This document shows positions 8,092 through 17,030 of a stretch of 64,000 nucleotides of DNA, piece after piece. The first letter of the stretch is position 1. Every line of letters starts with the position of its first letter. The notes under the pieces were generated by a model, which saw only the letters and a list, made by a program, of their open reading frames with translations, did not search any database and was not told where the DNA came from. Location: the NCBI RefSeq assembly GCF_900129635.1, contig NZ_FSRB01000001.1, positions 2,147,501 through 2,211,500 of the forward strand. The letters are read 5' to 3'. A program made the translations under genes and the position numbers. This stretch comes from Singulisphaera sp. GP187. Its GTDB lineage: Bacteria; Planctomycetota; Planctomycetia; Isosphaerales; Isosphaeraceae.

Positions 8092-9594
8092 TCAGGCGAC
8101 TCCTTGGTCGGACCGGGCCGGGCTCGGGATCGAGGCGGGAGGGGTGCCTCGCAAGACCCAGGTATCTTTGGTGCCACCCCCCTGCGAGCTATTCACCACC
8201 AAACTGCCACGAGGTAAGGCGACTCGCGTCAGACCACCGGCCATGACCTTGATCTCCTCGCCATAAAGGACAAACGGCCTCAGGTCGATGTGGCGGCCCT
8301 CAAGGTGATCTCCTACGAACGTGGGATGCTGGCTCAAGGAGATCGTCGGTTGCGCGATGTAGCCGCGCGGATTCGCCTCGACCTTGGCGGCGAACTCCTC
8401 GCGCTGGGCGGCCGTCGACGCGGGGCCGATGAGCATGCCGTAGCCCCCCGATCCGTCGACCGCCTTGACCACCAGCTTGTCGAGGTTCGCCAGAATGTGC
8501 TGGCGGTGTGCGGGGAGCTGCGGGCGAAAGGTCTCGACGTTCTCCAGAATCGGATCTTCCTTGAGGTAATAGCGAATGATGTCGGGAACGAACGGGTAAA
8601 CCCCTTTATCGTCGGCAACCCCCGTCCCGAGCGCATTGGCGAGCCCGACCTGACCGGCGCGGCAGGCGCCGACAAGGCCCGCGACACCGAGCTGGCTGTC
8701 GCGTCGAAAGGTCAACGGGTCGATAAAATCATCGTCGATCCTTCGATAGATCACGTCCACTCGCTTCGGCCCCTGGATCGTCCTCATCAGGACCTGGCCG
8801 TTATCGAGGAACAGGTCGCGTCCTTCCACCAGCTCGACGCCCATCTGGCGGGCGAGATAAGTGTGCTCATAATAGGCGGAATTGTGAGCGCCCGGCGTCA
8901 GGACGACCACCGTCGGGTCGTCGCATCCCTCGGGCGCAATCGAGCGGAGCATCGCGAGCAGGTTCGCCGCATAGTCGTCGTTCGGGCGCACGTTGTACTG
9001 TTCGAAGAGGAACGGAAAGACCTGCTTCATGACCTGTCGATTCTTCAATACATAACTCACCCCCGAGGGAGTCCGGCCATTGTCCTCCAGGACGAGATAG
9101 TGTCCGTCCGCTCCGCGTATCAAATCAATCCCAGAAATGTGGATATAAATGTCGCGTGGGACTCGCAACCCCACGCACTCGCGGCGATAGCTCGAGGCGC
9201 CGAGGATGAGCTCGGCCGGAATGACCAGGTCCCGAAGGATCTGCCGCTTGTGATAAATATCGTGGACGAACAGGTTCAACGCACGAACCCGCTGGGTGAG
9301 TCCGCGTTCGATCAAACGCCACTCTTCGTCCGCGATCAACCGAGGGACCGGATCGAAGGGGATGATTCGTTCCACCCCTTGGTCGCGGCCATACACGGTA
9401 AAGGTAATCCCTTGATGCCGCATCAGGAGATCCGCCGCGCGGCGACGACGCTCCAACTCGGCAGGCCCGAGCATCGCCAAGCTCTCCAGTAGCGCGGCGT
9501 AATGCGGACGCACTTGGCCGGCTCCGACGAACATCTCGTCGAAACCGGTCATCGCATAGTCTCCAAAGAGACTTGAGACGGCCCCTTGACGCAT
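8092..9594 (-). CDS. Circularly permuted ATP-grasp protein (DUF404/DUF407)
   Basis: About 500 residues. It is a circularly permuted ATP-grasp ligase, recognised from GFDEMFVGAGQVRPHY near the start, YLVLEDNGRTPSGVSYV (metal/nucleotide region) and VVKAVDGSGGYGMLIGP (glycine-rich loop). The family is thought to form amide bonds on peptides with ATP. It is the first gene of a minus-strand unit followed by alpha-E and transglutaminase genes. The start is uncertain: ATG 9594 is used; a TTG two codons earlier (9600) has GGGGA 6-7 bases upstream, and the frame is open to 9651. Confidence 0.88.
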   Translation of the reverse strand: MRQGAVSSLFGDYAMTGFDEMFVGAGQVRPHYAALLESLAMLGPAELERRRRAADLLMRHQGITFTVYGRDQGVERIIPFDPVPRLIADEEWRLIERGLTQRVRALNLFVHDIYHKRQILRDLVIPAELILGASSYRRECVGLRVPRDIYIHISGIDLIRGADGHYLVLEDNGRTPSGVSYVLKNRQVMKQVFPFLFEQYNVRPNDDYAANLLAMLRSIAPEGCDDPTVVVLTPGAHNSAYYEHTYLARQMGVELVEGRDLFLDNGQVLMRTIQGPKRVDVIYRRIDDDFIDPLTFRRDSQLGVAGLVGACRAGQVGLANALGTGVADDKGVYPFVPDIIRYYLKEDPILENVETFRPQLPAHRQHILANLDKLVVKAVDGSGGYGMLIGPASTAAQREEFAAKVEANPRGYIAQPTISLSQHPTFVGDHLEGRHIDLRPFVLYGEEIKVMAGGLTRVALPRGSLVVNSSQGGGTKDTWVLRGTPPASIPSPARSDQGVA

Positions 9595-10073
9595 CGACAA
9601 CGTGATGTCCCCAACGACCCTTGGGTGAATCCCTTGCTCTGTGCATTGCAAATGTGAGGCCGGAGCTTTATTTCGATCTAAGTATATAGAAAATTTGGCC
9701 TTAGATTAACAAATCGTGACGCCGATATTCTCCGGTTGCGCAAATTTTAGGCACGATATTCTTGAGATATGCCTGATCGGGAGGCACTCGGGGTTGCCGG
9801 CCCTTGGAGCGGATTGAACGTCGGCGCTGCGTTTGATTTCGTATGTGAACATTTTTTTGCCCCGTCGTGTGCGCGGTTCGTGCCGGTGCGTTCGGACATC
9901 GGGAAAGCGTCGAAAGTTTCGACCGATCGGTAAAAAGTGGCCTACTTTTGCATTGAGGGGGCGTCGACTGGAAATGGACCGAGAGGACCGTCGAACGATG
10001 GGCCACTTGGCTGCTTTTCAGCTTGCTCAGACCGCCTTACCGCATTCCTCGAACGCGATTGAAGAGGCTCATC
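9595..10073. other. Divergent intergenic region
   Basis: About 480 bases between the ATP-grasp operon and a small plus-strand gene. Bases 9665-9720 are AT-rich (AAGTATATAGAAAATTT), the likely place for the operon's promoter, but no convincing -35/-10 pair was found. No gene is supported. Confidence 0.5.
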
Positions 10074-10403
10074 GTGCTTTACGACCATGACGAAGACGAC
10101 GAGAGGGAATGGCGGCCCGGTCCGCTCCAACCGTTGCCCGAATCGAGGAGTGTCGACCATCAGCAGCGCGTTGAATTTCTTCGCTTGCTCCAGGATGGGC
10201 TCGGCCGGACGATGGCCGCATCGCAGTTAGGAATCAGTCGGGCCACCCTGAAACGGACGATGGCCCAGAGCCCTTCCTTTCGTGAGGCCGTCGTGCACGT
10301 CGAGCAACTTCGGTTGGACAACCTGTACACGGGGCTCTACGTCGCCGCCCTCGAAGGGGATACTCGGGCCGCGATGTTCTTACTCTCCCGAGCCAAGCGT
10401 TAG
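10074..10403 (+). CDS. Small helix-turn-helix protein, 109 aa
   Basis: The centre reads LLQDGLGRTMAASQLGISRATLKRTM, a helix-turn-helix of the kind in small terminase-like or transposon regulators. A helical end follows (LDNLYTGLYVAALEGDTRAAMFLLSRAKR), and an acidic start (LYDHDEDDERE) precedes it. The GTG at 10074 is preferred because GAAGAGG lies 6 bases upstream; the open frame reaches 10023 without a ribosome site. It is probably a DNA-binding protein of unknown target. It precedes the kinase gene by 557 bases. Confidence 0.65.
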   Translation: MLYDHDEDDEREWRPGPLQPLPESRSVDHQQRVEFLRLLQDGLGRTMAASQLGISRATLKRTMAQSPSFREAVVHVEQLRLDNLYTGLYVAALEGDTRAAMFLLSRAKR

Positions 10404-10960
10404 GCCGCAGCCGGCAGGCGGGTAATCACCATGGGCGTCCACGCTCAGGGCGGGCCGCGATGAGTCACGGGGTAAGAGTGCCCGCTGAGGATTGGGGATT
10501 GCGAGGGGGCCAAGTCCCCCCCCCGAGGTGTGTCGAAAAGCGGCGGTCGTCCGGTTGTGTCAACTTGGCTCGAAGAGCGAAGGATGATTTTTTTCAACCT
10601 GGCATCGCAAACGCAGAATCGTGATCACGCCTTTGCGCGATCGGTCCCAGGTCCAGTGCATCCTGGTGCGCGGAACCGCGACCTTAACCTTAGCGCAAGT
10701 CGCCCAACGGATTCGTCACGCGAGCGTTCGAGGGCGACGGACTTCGCATGATAATCCGACGACGACGGTGGCAGGAACGTTACCGTTTGCCTCAGTCCGA
10801 CACACGATCGAATGAATGGTGCTCGTCCGAGAAGTAGGGTAAACTTTCCAGGAGAGGGAGAGTTGCCGCATTCCGGAGCGCACCCTTGGTTCACATTGTT
10901 TCCGCGTCAGCTTGGACAGACAGTCACACTCACCCGCCTAGTCATGCGGCCGGGGGTCGC
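10404..10960. other. Intergenic region, nothing identified
   Basis: About 560 bases between the helix-turn-helix gene and the kinase. Open frames on both strands here read as arginine/serine-rich shadow peptides and lack ribosome sites. No repeat or hairpin stands out. Confidence 0.5.
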
Positions 10961-12025
10961 ATGATCGATTCGGTGGAGTCCCAGAACGGCGCGTTCCACG
11001 GTGGTGATTCGCGATTGGGTCCAGAACGCTCGGGAATTTCCGAACCGACCCCTCAACGCCGTCCTGGTGCGGTCAACCGGATTGATCCGGGCCGGAGGAG
11101 CCTGTCGGACCAGCAATTCGGCCGCTTTCACCTGGTCGAGCGTATTGGCTCGGGACGTCAGGGGCAGGTTTGGAAGGCGATTCAGCTCGAACCGATTGTC
11201 GAGACGGTGGCGTTGAAGCTCCTTTCCCCGGCCCTCGCCCACGATCCGAAGCGACTGGCCCAGTTTCATCGCGAGGCCGAGGTTGGTGCCCAGCTCGAAA
11301 GCCCTTCGCTCTTGCAAACTTACGAGTTTGGCGAGGTGAACGGGATCGTTTTCATGACGATGCCTCTCGTGAACGGGATCTCGCTCGATGAGGTCATCGT
11401 TCAGATCAGGTCGCGCCGAGCCAGGCGGCCTGAGGGGTGTTGGGCTTGGTGGTCGTGGCTGACCGAGGACGCCTACATCCGTGCGATGGTTCGGGTGATG
11501 AGCCGGGTCGCTCGGGCCTTGGCGGTCGCCCACGCCAATCAGGTTGTGCATCGGGACGTCAAACCGGCCAATATCCTGATGGACCGTCAGCTCGAAAGTC
11601 GTGTCTATCTCTCGGACTTTGGCCTGAGCCGCGACCTCGACGGTCCCCCTCCCCTGACCGCGCTTTACGGGACGGGAACCCCCTTATACATGGCCCCCGA
11701 AAAACTGGCGGCCTGCCCGTCCGACGACACGCTCTGCGACGTCTACGCGCTGGGAGTCACCCTGTTCGAGGCTGTCACGCGAGTTCATCCGCTGACCATC
11801 CCCGAGGGCCTCGCCCCTTCGGATTGGATCGCCTATATCGCGCTGGCCACGCCGAGTACCCCCCGTGCGGTGAACCCTCGCGTGCCCGAGTCACTCGAGG
11901 CCGTGATCCTGAAGGCGATGCACCGCGATCCAGCGCGGCGCTATCCCTCCGCGTCGGCCTTGGCCGATGATCTCGAACGACTCTCCGCGGGTGAGCTCGG
12001 TGCCAGTGCGGTTCGCCCGCGCTGA
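10961..12025 (+). CDS. Serine/threonine protein kinase, soluble
   Basis: A 354-residue Hanks-type kinase with all main motifs: IGSGRQGQVWKA (nucleotide loop), VALKLLS (ATP-binding lysine), VVHRDVKPANIL (catalytic loop), LSDFGLSRD (metal-binding Asp) and MAPEKLA. About 60 residues of polar sequence precede the kinase domain, and there is no membrane helix or sensor domain after it; many planctomycete kinases are longer and membrane-bound. An insert rich in Arg and Trp (RARRPEGCWAWWSWL) lies between the N and C lobes. ATG 10961 has GGGGG 5 bases upstream; a TTG at 10886 is less likely. Targets are unknown. Confidence 0.9.
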   Translation: MIDSVESQNGAFHGGDSRLGPERSGISEPTPQRRPGAVNRIDPGRRSLSDQQFGRFHLVERIGSGRQGQVWKAIQLEPIVETVALKLLSPALAHDPKRLAQFHREAEVGAQLESPSLLQTYEFGEVNGIVFMTMPLVNGISLDEVIVQIRSRRARRPEGCWAWWSWLTEDAYIRAMVRVMSRVARALAVAHANQVVHRDVKPANILMDRQLESRVYLSDFGLSRDLDGPPPLTALYGTGTPLYMAPEKLAACPSDDTLCDVYALGVTLFEAVTRVHPLTIPEGLAPSDWIAYIALATPSTPRAVNPRVPESLEAVILKAMHRDPARRYPSASALADDLERLSAGELGASAVRPR

Positions 12026-12044
12026 GACTTTGGCCGGTTCGGTC

Positions 12045-13526
12045 TTATTTCACCGGGATCGCGTTCAGCGTGTAATAGACCTCCGGATGGAGCAGCGGCT
12101 GACCCGCGCCCGAGCGAACGCCATCGAGATGCAACTCGTGGACGTGCCCTCGTTGGAGCTCGCTGACGCGGAGGCGTACGCCCTTGCCGTCCTCAGAGAC
12201 CTCGACCCGATCGATCGTCGGAGTTGTCGGGTCGACCTCGGGGCTCCCGTAGCTGGACTGGTAGATATAAGTGTAGGTGGTCAACCCATAAGACTTGGGA
12301 TTGGCCGCCGACACCCGGTCAACGGCACTGGTGAACGAAAGCTCGAAGCCGTCCGGGCGCGCATGGATCTCGTGGATCTCGAACGGAACCTTGCCGTTCC
12401 AGGCGAGCCGTTGGAGCGCGTACGGCTTGCCGCCGCGCGATCCCCATCCTCGGCTCGTGCCACCGACCAGCAGGGTGCCCTCCTTGGTCATCAGCAGCGG
12501 CAAACAGCCCGAGGCGAGATCCTTGCGGAACGGGAGGCAGGCCCCCTGGTAACGCCCATCGACTTCCTCCAGCACCACCCTCATCACGGTGCTCGCGGCC
12601 TGGTCGCCGACAAACATTTGGCCGGCGAACGGCCCAAACCGACCGCTCGTGAAATCTGACGCGATGCCACTCGCTGATTGCCCCATCTTGGGATAAGGGA
12701 AATAGACGGCAGGGGCCAGGAGTTCCGGGATCTTCTTGACCTCGATCGCCATTCGGCTGCCGCTCTCCGGCTCCTTGGGGCGAGGGCCGGCCATCCCGGC
12801 AGCCTGATGCCAACGAAGTCCGGCCGGATGGCCAAGAAATGCCCCCGGCTTGAGATGCTTGAGGCTGCAGGCCCCGTTCCAAGGGCCCTGGTTCTCGGTA
12901 TAGAACATGTCGCCGGCCAGGTTCATCCCGAGCCCTCCGGGCGAGCGGATGCCGCTGCTTGTCGGGATCGCCTTCCCTTCGGGAGAGATCCGGAAGCACC
13001 AGCCGCGATATTTGCTCTCGCTGGTGAATGAGCCGGTCAGGCAGAGCGCGACCCAGATGTTCCCGTCCCGGTCGAACTTCGAGCCGAACGCGTACTCGTG
13101 GTAGTCGCCGTTGATTTCCCAGAGGTCACTGACCGTCTCGAACAGGTCGGCTCGGCCGTCCTGGTTCGTATCCTTGAGCCGGGTCAGTTCACCGCGCTGC
13201 GTGACGTAGAGCCAGCCATCGCGATAGGCCAGGCCGAGGACCTCGTGCAGTCCGTGGGCAAACCTCGCGAACTTCACCTGGGCTGGATCGTCTGCGAGTG
13301 GGTTGGCGACCAGGTAAATCTCGCCCCGACGCGTGGAGACGGCCAGTTTGCCATCGGGCAACATCTCGAGTGCGCCCGCTTCGAGCACGACCCCTTCCGG
13401 GATCGGGAGCGTCACGAGCGGGTAGTAATCCGCCTCCGTTGGAACCGGATCGCCCGCCCGCGCCATGTCGGGAAGTCCGAACAAAAGACTCGCGACGGTC
13501 AATGCCCAAAAGACAGGTCGAAGCAT
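12045..13526 (-). CDS. Secreted beta-propeller protein, sorbosone-dehydrogenase-like
   Basis: A 493-residue exported protein: a signal peptide ([23 protein letters not shown]) and a propeller with repeated blades ([53 protein letters not shown]). [11 protein letters not shown] resembles the Ca-binding loop common in PVC-group membrane-bound dehydrogenase-like proteins. A quinone or sugar dehydrogenase activity is suggested by the family but not shown. It follows the multi-haem cytochrome gene by 71 bases on the same strand, so the two are probably co-transcribed and may pass electrons. Confidence 0.8.
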   Translation of the reverse strand: MLRPVFWALTVASLLFGLPDMARAGDPVPTEADYYPLVTLPIPEGVVLEAGALEMLPDGKLAVSTRRGEIYLVANPLADDPAQVKFARFAHGLHEVLGLAYRDGWLYVTQRGELTRLKDTNQDGRADLFETVSDLWEINGDYHEYAFGSKFDRDGNIWVALCLTGSFTSESKYRGWCFRISPEGKAIPTSSGIRSPGGLGMNLAGDMFYTENQGPWNGACSLKHLKPGAFLGHPAGLRWHQAAGMAGPRPKEPESGSRMAIEVKKIPELLAPAVYFPYPKMGQSASGIASDFTSGRFGPFAGQMFVGDQAASTVMRVVLEEVDGRYQGACLPFRKDLASGCLPLLMTKEGTLLVGGTSRGWGSRGGKPYALQRLAWNGKVPFEIHEIHARPDGFELSFTSAVDRVSAANPKSYGLTTYTYIYQSSYGSPEVDPTTPTIDRVEVSEDGKGVRLRVSELQRGHVHELHLDGVRSGAGQPLLHPEVYYTLNAIPVK

Positions 13527-13597
13527 GAGTCGGTTCCCGACGTGACTGAATTGGCCTTGGCGTCGCGTGTCGCCTCAAGATGTCTGGCGAGCCGAGC

Positions 13598-16381
13598 TCA
13601 CCAGTCGATCTGCTCGATGATTTTGGCCTCATCCCCCGCGAAAATGAGGGGGACCAGGAGCTCGGCCTTTCCCGCCGACCTGCGGATCAACGGCTCCGCA
13701 TTCGTCTCGATCCGGATCCGCCATTCGCCGTTGACCGAATGCCACCCCTCGGCGAGCGACTCGATCTTGTCGGCAACCGCCGCGCGGAACCAGAGGTCGC
13801 TGGGCGGGTTGGATGCCTTGATCGATAAGGTCCGCCGCAAGGTCGACAACTCCTTCGACAGGCCTGGTTCAGGGAAGTCGGCAATCCGGGCCGACTTGAA
13901 GTCGTAGAGGAAGGTCGGACGCCCCTGGGGGTCGAGGCGATATCCACGAAACTTGTAGCCGACCTCTTTCGGGGGCTGGGTTGGCCAAAGGGCGGACCCC
14001 GTCTCGAGAGTCGCGAAACCAGGACCCTCCGGCAGACCCAAGACGTTGTCGCCGAGCGGACCTTGGAACCCCGCGCCTCGCGCGGACCAATGGCGCGAGG
14101 CGTCAATAAACGCTCCTTGCCAGATCAGGGCGATGCGCGCTTCGTTCGCGTCGAACGCGAGGTTCAGCTTCTCGGGATATCCGACCCCGATCCCACGCGG
14201 TCCCGCCCCTTGAATGAAGTTGCGGTAGAGGATCGGCTCGCCCTCGGCAACGAGCGGAATCGGGTCGCGCCCCAAGCCGTGGGGCTCAACCGCCTTGGAG
14301 CCGTCGGCCAGGAACTGCCAGATCGCCTCGATCTGCTGACGAGTGTCCCCCCCGAGCACCTTCGGCAACAGGCTCTTGCCCGAAGGCCAGGCCACCGGCA
14401 TCCGGGTGCCGGGACGGAAGACTTGCGGATCGACCAGGTAGCGGTGAAACCAATCGCGCTTCAGCCGCTTGGTCATGATCGTCATGTCAATCGCCTGCAC
14501 CCCTTCGGTCTCAACCCCTTTGAACGTATGACACTTGATACAGGCGAGGGCCTCACTCCCAGTCAGGTAGCGACCCTCCGACTTGATCCGGCGCGGCGGG
14601 ACGTGGAACTCGACCGCCTTCACCGGCTCCATGGAGTCGACGTTCTCGAAGGCCGCGATCAGACCGCCGGCGTTCGCCTTCCCGAACCGAGGCATTCGCG
14701 TCAGCATGTAGGGTCGGTCCTTCGCTCCTTCGCTGACGATGTGGGCCAGATAGTCGGCCGTGAGCTTGGCTCCAACCCCGTCGAGCGAAGGGGGAATCCG
14801 TCCTTCGTCGCCCATCTCCTGCTGCTTGGTCTGAAAGAACGGATTACGAGCTTCCTCGACGCCGCCGACGCCGCCGCGCTGGTGGCAGGCGTAGCAGTTC
14901 AGGCGTCGGAACGTTGCCGAGACCTCTTCCAGGGGCGTGGGGTGGGAACCGGCCGGTTGCTTTAAGGTCTCAATCGCCGCGACCAGGCTTTCCCGCTGCC
15001 GGTCCGTGAGTGGATAGACCGGCGCATTTGCCGGATGCGCGGGATCGAGGCACCCGCGTTGGGTCTCAAGCTGGGCGAGTGCTGTTGCCGTCAGGCGGGA
15101 TGGGATCGGTGAATCGTCATGGCGCACCTTGTGACAACTCGCACAGCCGACCGTGGCGAACAACTCGCGTCCTCGGGCTACGAGCGACTCCTCCACGACG
15201 AATCGCTCCTCAGGCGTCTTCGACTCGGGAGAGCGGGGCTGATCGGTCAGCGAGAGCGTCCCGGTGATGGGCTGTCGCGGAATCCCGGGGCCCGAATAAT
15301 CCAGGTCGAACTCCGCCCCCGCCCCACCGTTGAAGAAGGAGGCGGCGATCGGGTGCGTCCCCTTCACCATCCGAATCGTGCCCCGACGCTCCTTCGGCGC
15401 ATGGATCCCGTCGTTCTCGACGGCCACCTTTCCGTCCAGCAGCAACCGACTGCCGTCGTCCGACTTGAGGTAAAAGGTGTAGTCACCGTCGCGATCGATG
15501 TTGAAGAATCCCTCGAACAAGAGCGCAAAGTTGTCGGACCGGCGTGCCACCGTGAGGTCGATCCCCACCGTCTTCCCCGTCTTGAGGGGCGTCAGTGCGG
15601 CGAAGTCGGGGAGATTTTCCCAGGTTCCCTCGAAGTAGGAGTACTTCAAGTTCGGCTCGGCCGCTTCGTGGAGGTCGCGCAGCAGGTAGGCCGCCAACTC
15701 CCCCGCCTCGTTCCCGGTGAGCCCGAGCGCGGGCATCCGCCCCGACGGCCGTACCTTGAGCGGGTCGTTGAGGAAGGTGGTCAAACTTCCCAGCGTGTAT
15801 TTCTCCGCCAGGTTACCGAGTGGCACCGACGTCGCGATCCGAGCCGCGTTCGCCTCGAGCGAACCGTGGCAGGCGAGGCAGCCCACTTGTTGATAGAGGA
15901 CCCGACCACTCGCGATCGCCTTGGCGGTCGGATTGATTCCAACCAGTCGCCCGCTCGAAGCGAGGAAGTGAGTCAACGCCTCGACGGCCGATCGTCGCTC
16001 CCCCTCCGGCAGATGGGCCAGAAGGTTGGGCATCGTCGTCCCCGGCTTCTTGGCTTGCGGGTCGAAAAGGAAGGAACGCAAGTATTCGGTCCGGACCCGC
16101 GCTCCGACCGCGTCCAGGATCGGCGCTTGCTTGGGTTCCGGCGAAGTTTCCCCAGCCTTCCCAGCTTGGTGGCAGGAGTTGCAGTTTAGTTCGCCGAAAA
16201 GCAGGCGTCCCGCCTCGGAGGCGTTGGAGCTGGGATCGACGAAGAATCGCTCGTAGCCCGCGATCAACGGGTGGTCGGGAGCCGATTCCGCCGCCGTCGC
16301 GGTCACTGAATCGAGCGAGGAAGCCAGGATGACCCACCCACTCACCAGAATCAAAAACGTCTTCCGAGCCTCAGCGCTCAT
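13598..16381 (-). CDS. Five-CxxCH cytochrome c protein with PA14-like domain
   Basis: A 927-residue exported protein. After a signal peptide (residues about 1-31) it has haem-binding motifs CNSCH (67), CLACH (168), CASCH (413), CYACH (496) and CIKCH (614). Between the second and third lies a PA14-like beta domain (about 250-375: NFALLFEGFFNIDRDGDYTF, SDDGSRLLLDGK). MP-containing segments such as PGTTMPN and SGRMPAL may supply haem methionine ligands. The C-terminal 200 residues are a beta domain without name. ATG 16381 is used; a TTG one codon earlier is possible. Role: periplasmic electron transfer, perhaps with the downstream propeller protein, perhaps sugar-binding through PA14. Confidence 0.85.
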   Translation of the reverse strand: MSAEARKTFLILVSGWVILASSLDSVTATAAESAPDHPLIAGYERFFVDPSSNASEAGRLLFGELNCNSCHQAGKAGETSPEPKQAPILDAVGARVRTEYLRSFLFDPQAKKPGTTMPNLLAHLPEGERRSAVEALTHFLASSGRLVGINPTAKAIASGRVLYQQVGCLACHGSLEANAARIATSVPLGNLAEKYTLGSLTTFLNDPLKVRPSGRMPALGLTGNEAGELAAYLLRDLHEAAEPNLKYSYFEGTWENLPDFAALTPLKTGKTVGIDLTVARRSDNFALLFEGFFNIDRDGDYTFYLKSDDGSRLLLDGKVAVENDGIHAPKERRGTIRMVKGTHPIAASFFNGGAGAEFDLDYSGPGIPRQPITGTLSLTDQPRSPESKTPEERFVVEESLVARGRELFATVGCASCHKVRHDDSPIPSRLTATALAQLETQRGCLDPAHPANAPVYPLTDRQRESLVAAIETLKQPAGSHPTPLEEVSATFRRLNCYACHQRGGVGGVEEARNPFFQTKQQEMGDEGRIPPSLDGVGAKLTADYLAHIVSEGAKDRPYMLTRMPRFGKANAGGLIAAFENVDSMEPVKAVEFHVPPRRIKSEGRYLTGSEALACIKCHTFKGVETEGVQAIDMTIMTKRLKRDWFHRYLVDPQVFRPGTRMPVAWPSGKSLLPKVLGGDTRQQIEAIWQFLADGSKAVEPHGLGRDPIPLVAEGEPILYRNFIQGAGPRGIGVGYPEKLNLAFDANEARIALIWQGAFIDASRHWSARGAGFQGPLGDNVLGLPEGPGFATLETGSALWPTQPPKEVGYKFRGYRLDPQGRPTFLYDFKSARIADFPEPGLSKELSTLRRTLSIKASNPPSDLWFRAAVADKIESLAEGWHSVNGEWRIRIETNAEPLIRRSAGKAELLVPLIFAGDEAKIIEQIDW

Positions 16382-17030
16382 CAAGTGGATCCCCCGGACA
16401 ACCGGTCAGCCAGCCTGAAACCGCGAGCGGGACAACGACGGGCAGATCGACGAACGGCACGCGTCGGTCCGTGATTTTGCGATCGTTTTGGACAGCGGGT
16501 GGGCAATCGCATCGGCTCCCTAGCGTAGCGAGCCCGGCTCCGAAAACAATGGTTTCGCCCCTCTTTGGTACAACTTAGCTCGTGAGTCCAGGCGACCGTT
16601 GCATTCCAATTGAGGGAGCCCCCATCCCGACCCGCACCGAGCGTTGATTCCCATTTTTTTCGAATACTTTTCGCTTCCCTTTGCAAACAATCTCGTTCAG
16701 AATGAATTTGTTAGGAGAGAGATGTACGGTTGCGACGGGGATTTCAGGAGACCGTAAGGACCCGCGGATCGTTTCCCGGTTCGAGCGATTGCTTTGGAAG
16801 CCGTCGTTTCGCTTAAAACCGTGATGGTCGCGAATGATCTGTTTCTTGCTATAAGCGTTTCTTTTTGACACTAAGGTATCCCCTCTGTATATTTTTCAAT
16901 GACGCGGGTCGTGCCATACCTCGTATGACGGACGTAGAAGTCCTGAAAAGAGCGGCCTGCTTCGGATTCGACGCTTCGGCGAGGGTCGCGCATCTTCGAT
17001 CTCAAGACACTTGAGTGAGAGAACTCGTCC
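16382..17030. other. Upstream region of the large surface protein
   Basis: About 650 bases. It contains the near-consensus promoter at 16865-16893, leaving a 5' leader of about 130 bases before the ATG at 17031. No gene is supported; the minus-strand open frames here lack recognisable sequence. Confidence 0.6.
16865..16893 (+). promoter_or_regulatory. Near-consensus sigma-70 promoter
   Basis: TTGACA at 16865-16870, exactly 17 bases, then TATATT at 16888-16893. This is the best promoter match found in the window. It faces the large surface-protein gene. Confidence 0.6.

Noticed and set aside
8290..9492. 400-codon plus-strand open frame over the ATP-grasp gene
   Set aside because: The minus-strand ATP-grasp sequence is unmistakable; the plus frame has no recognisable motif.
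10530..10894. Short frames on both strands before the kinase gene
   Set aside because: No ribosome sites, biased composition, and the two strands' frames overlap each other.
15119..16189. 356-codon plus-strand open frame over the cytochrome gene
   Set aside because: Antisense shadow of a gene with five CxxCH motifs and a signal peptide.
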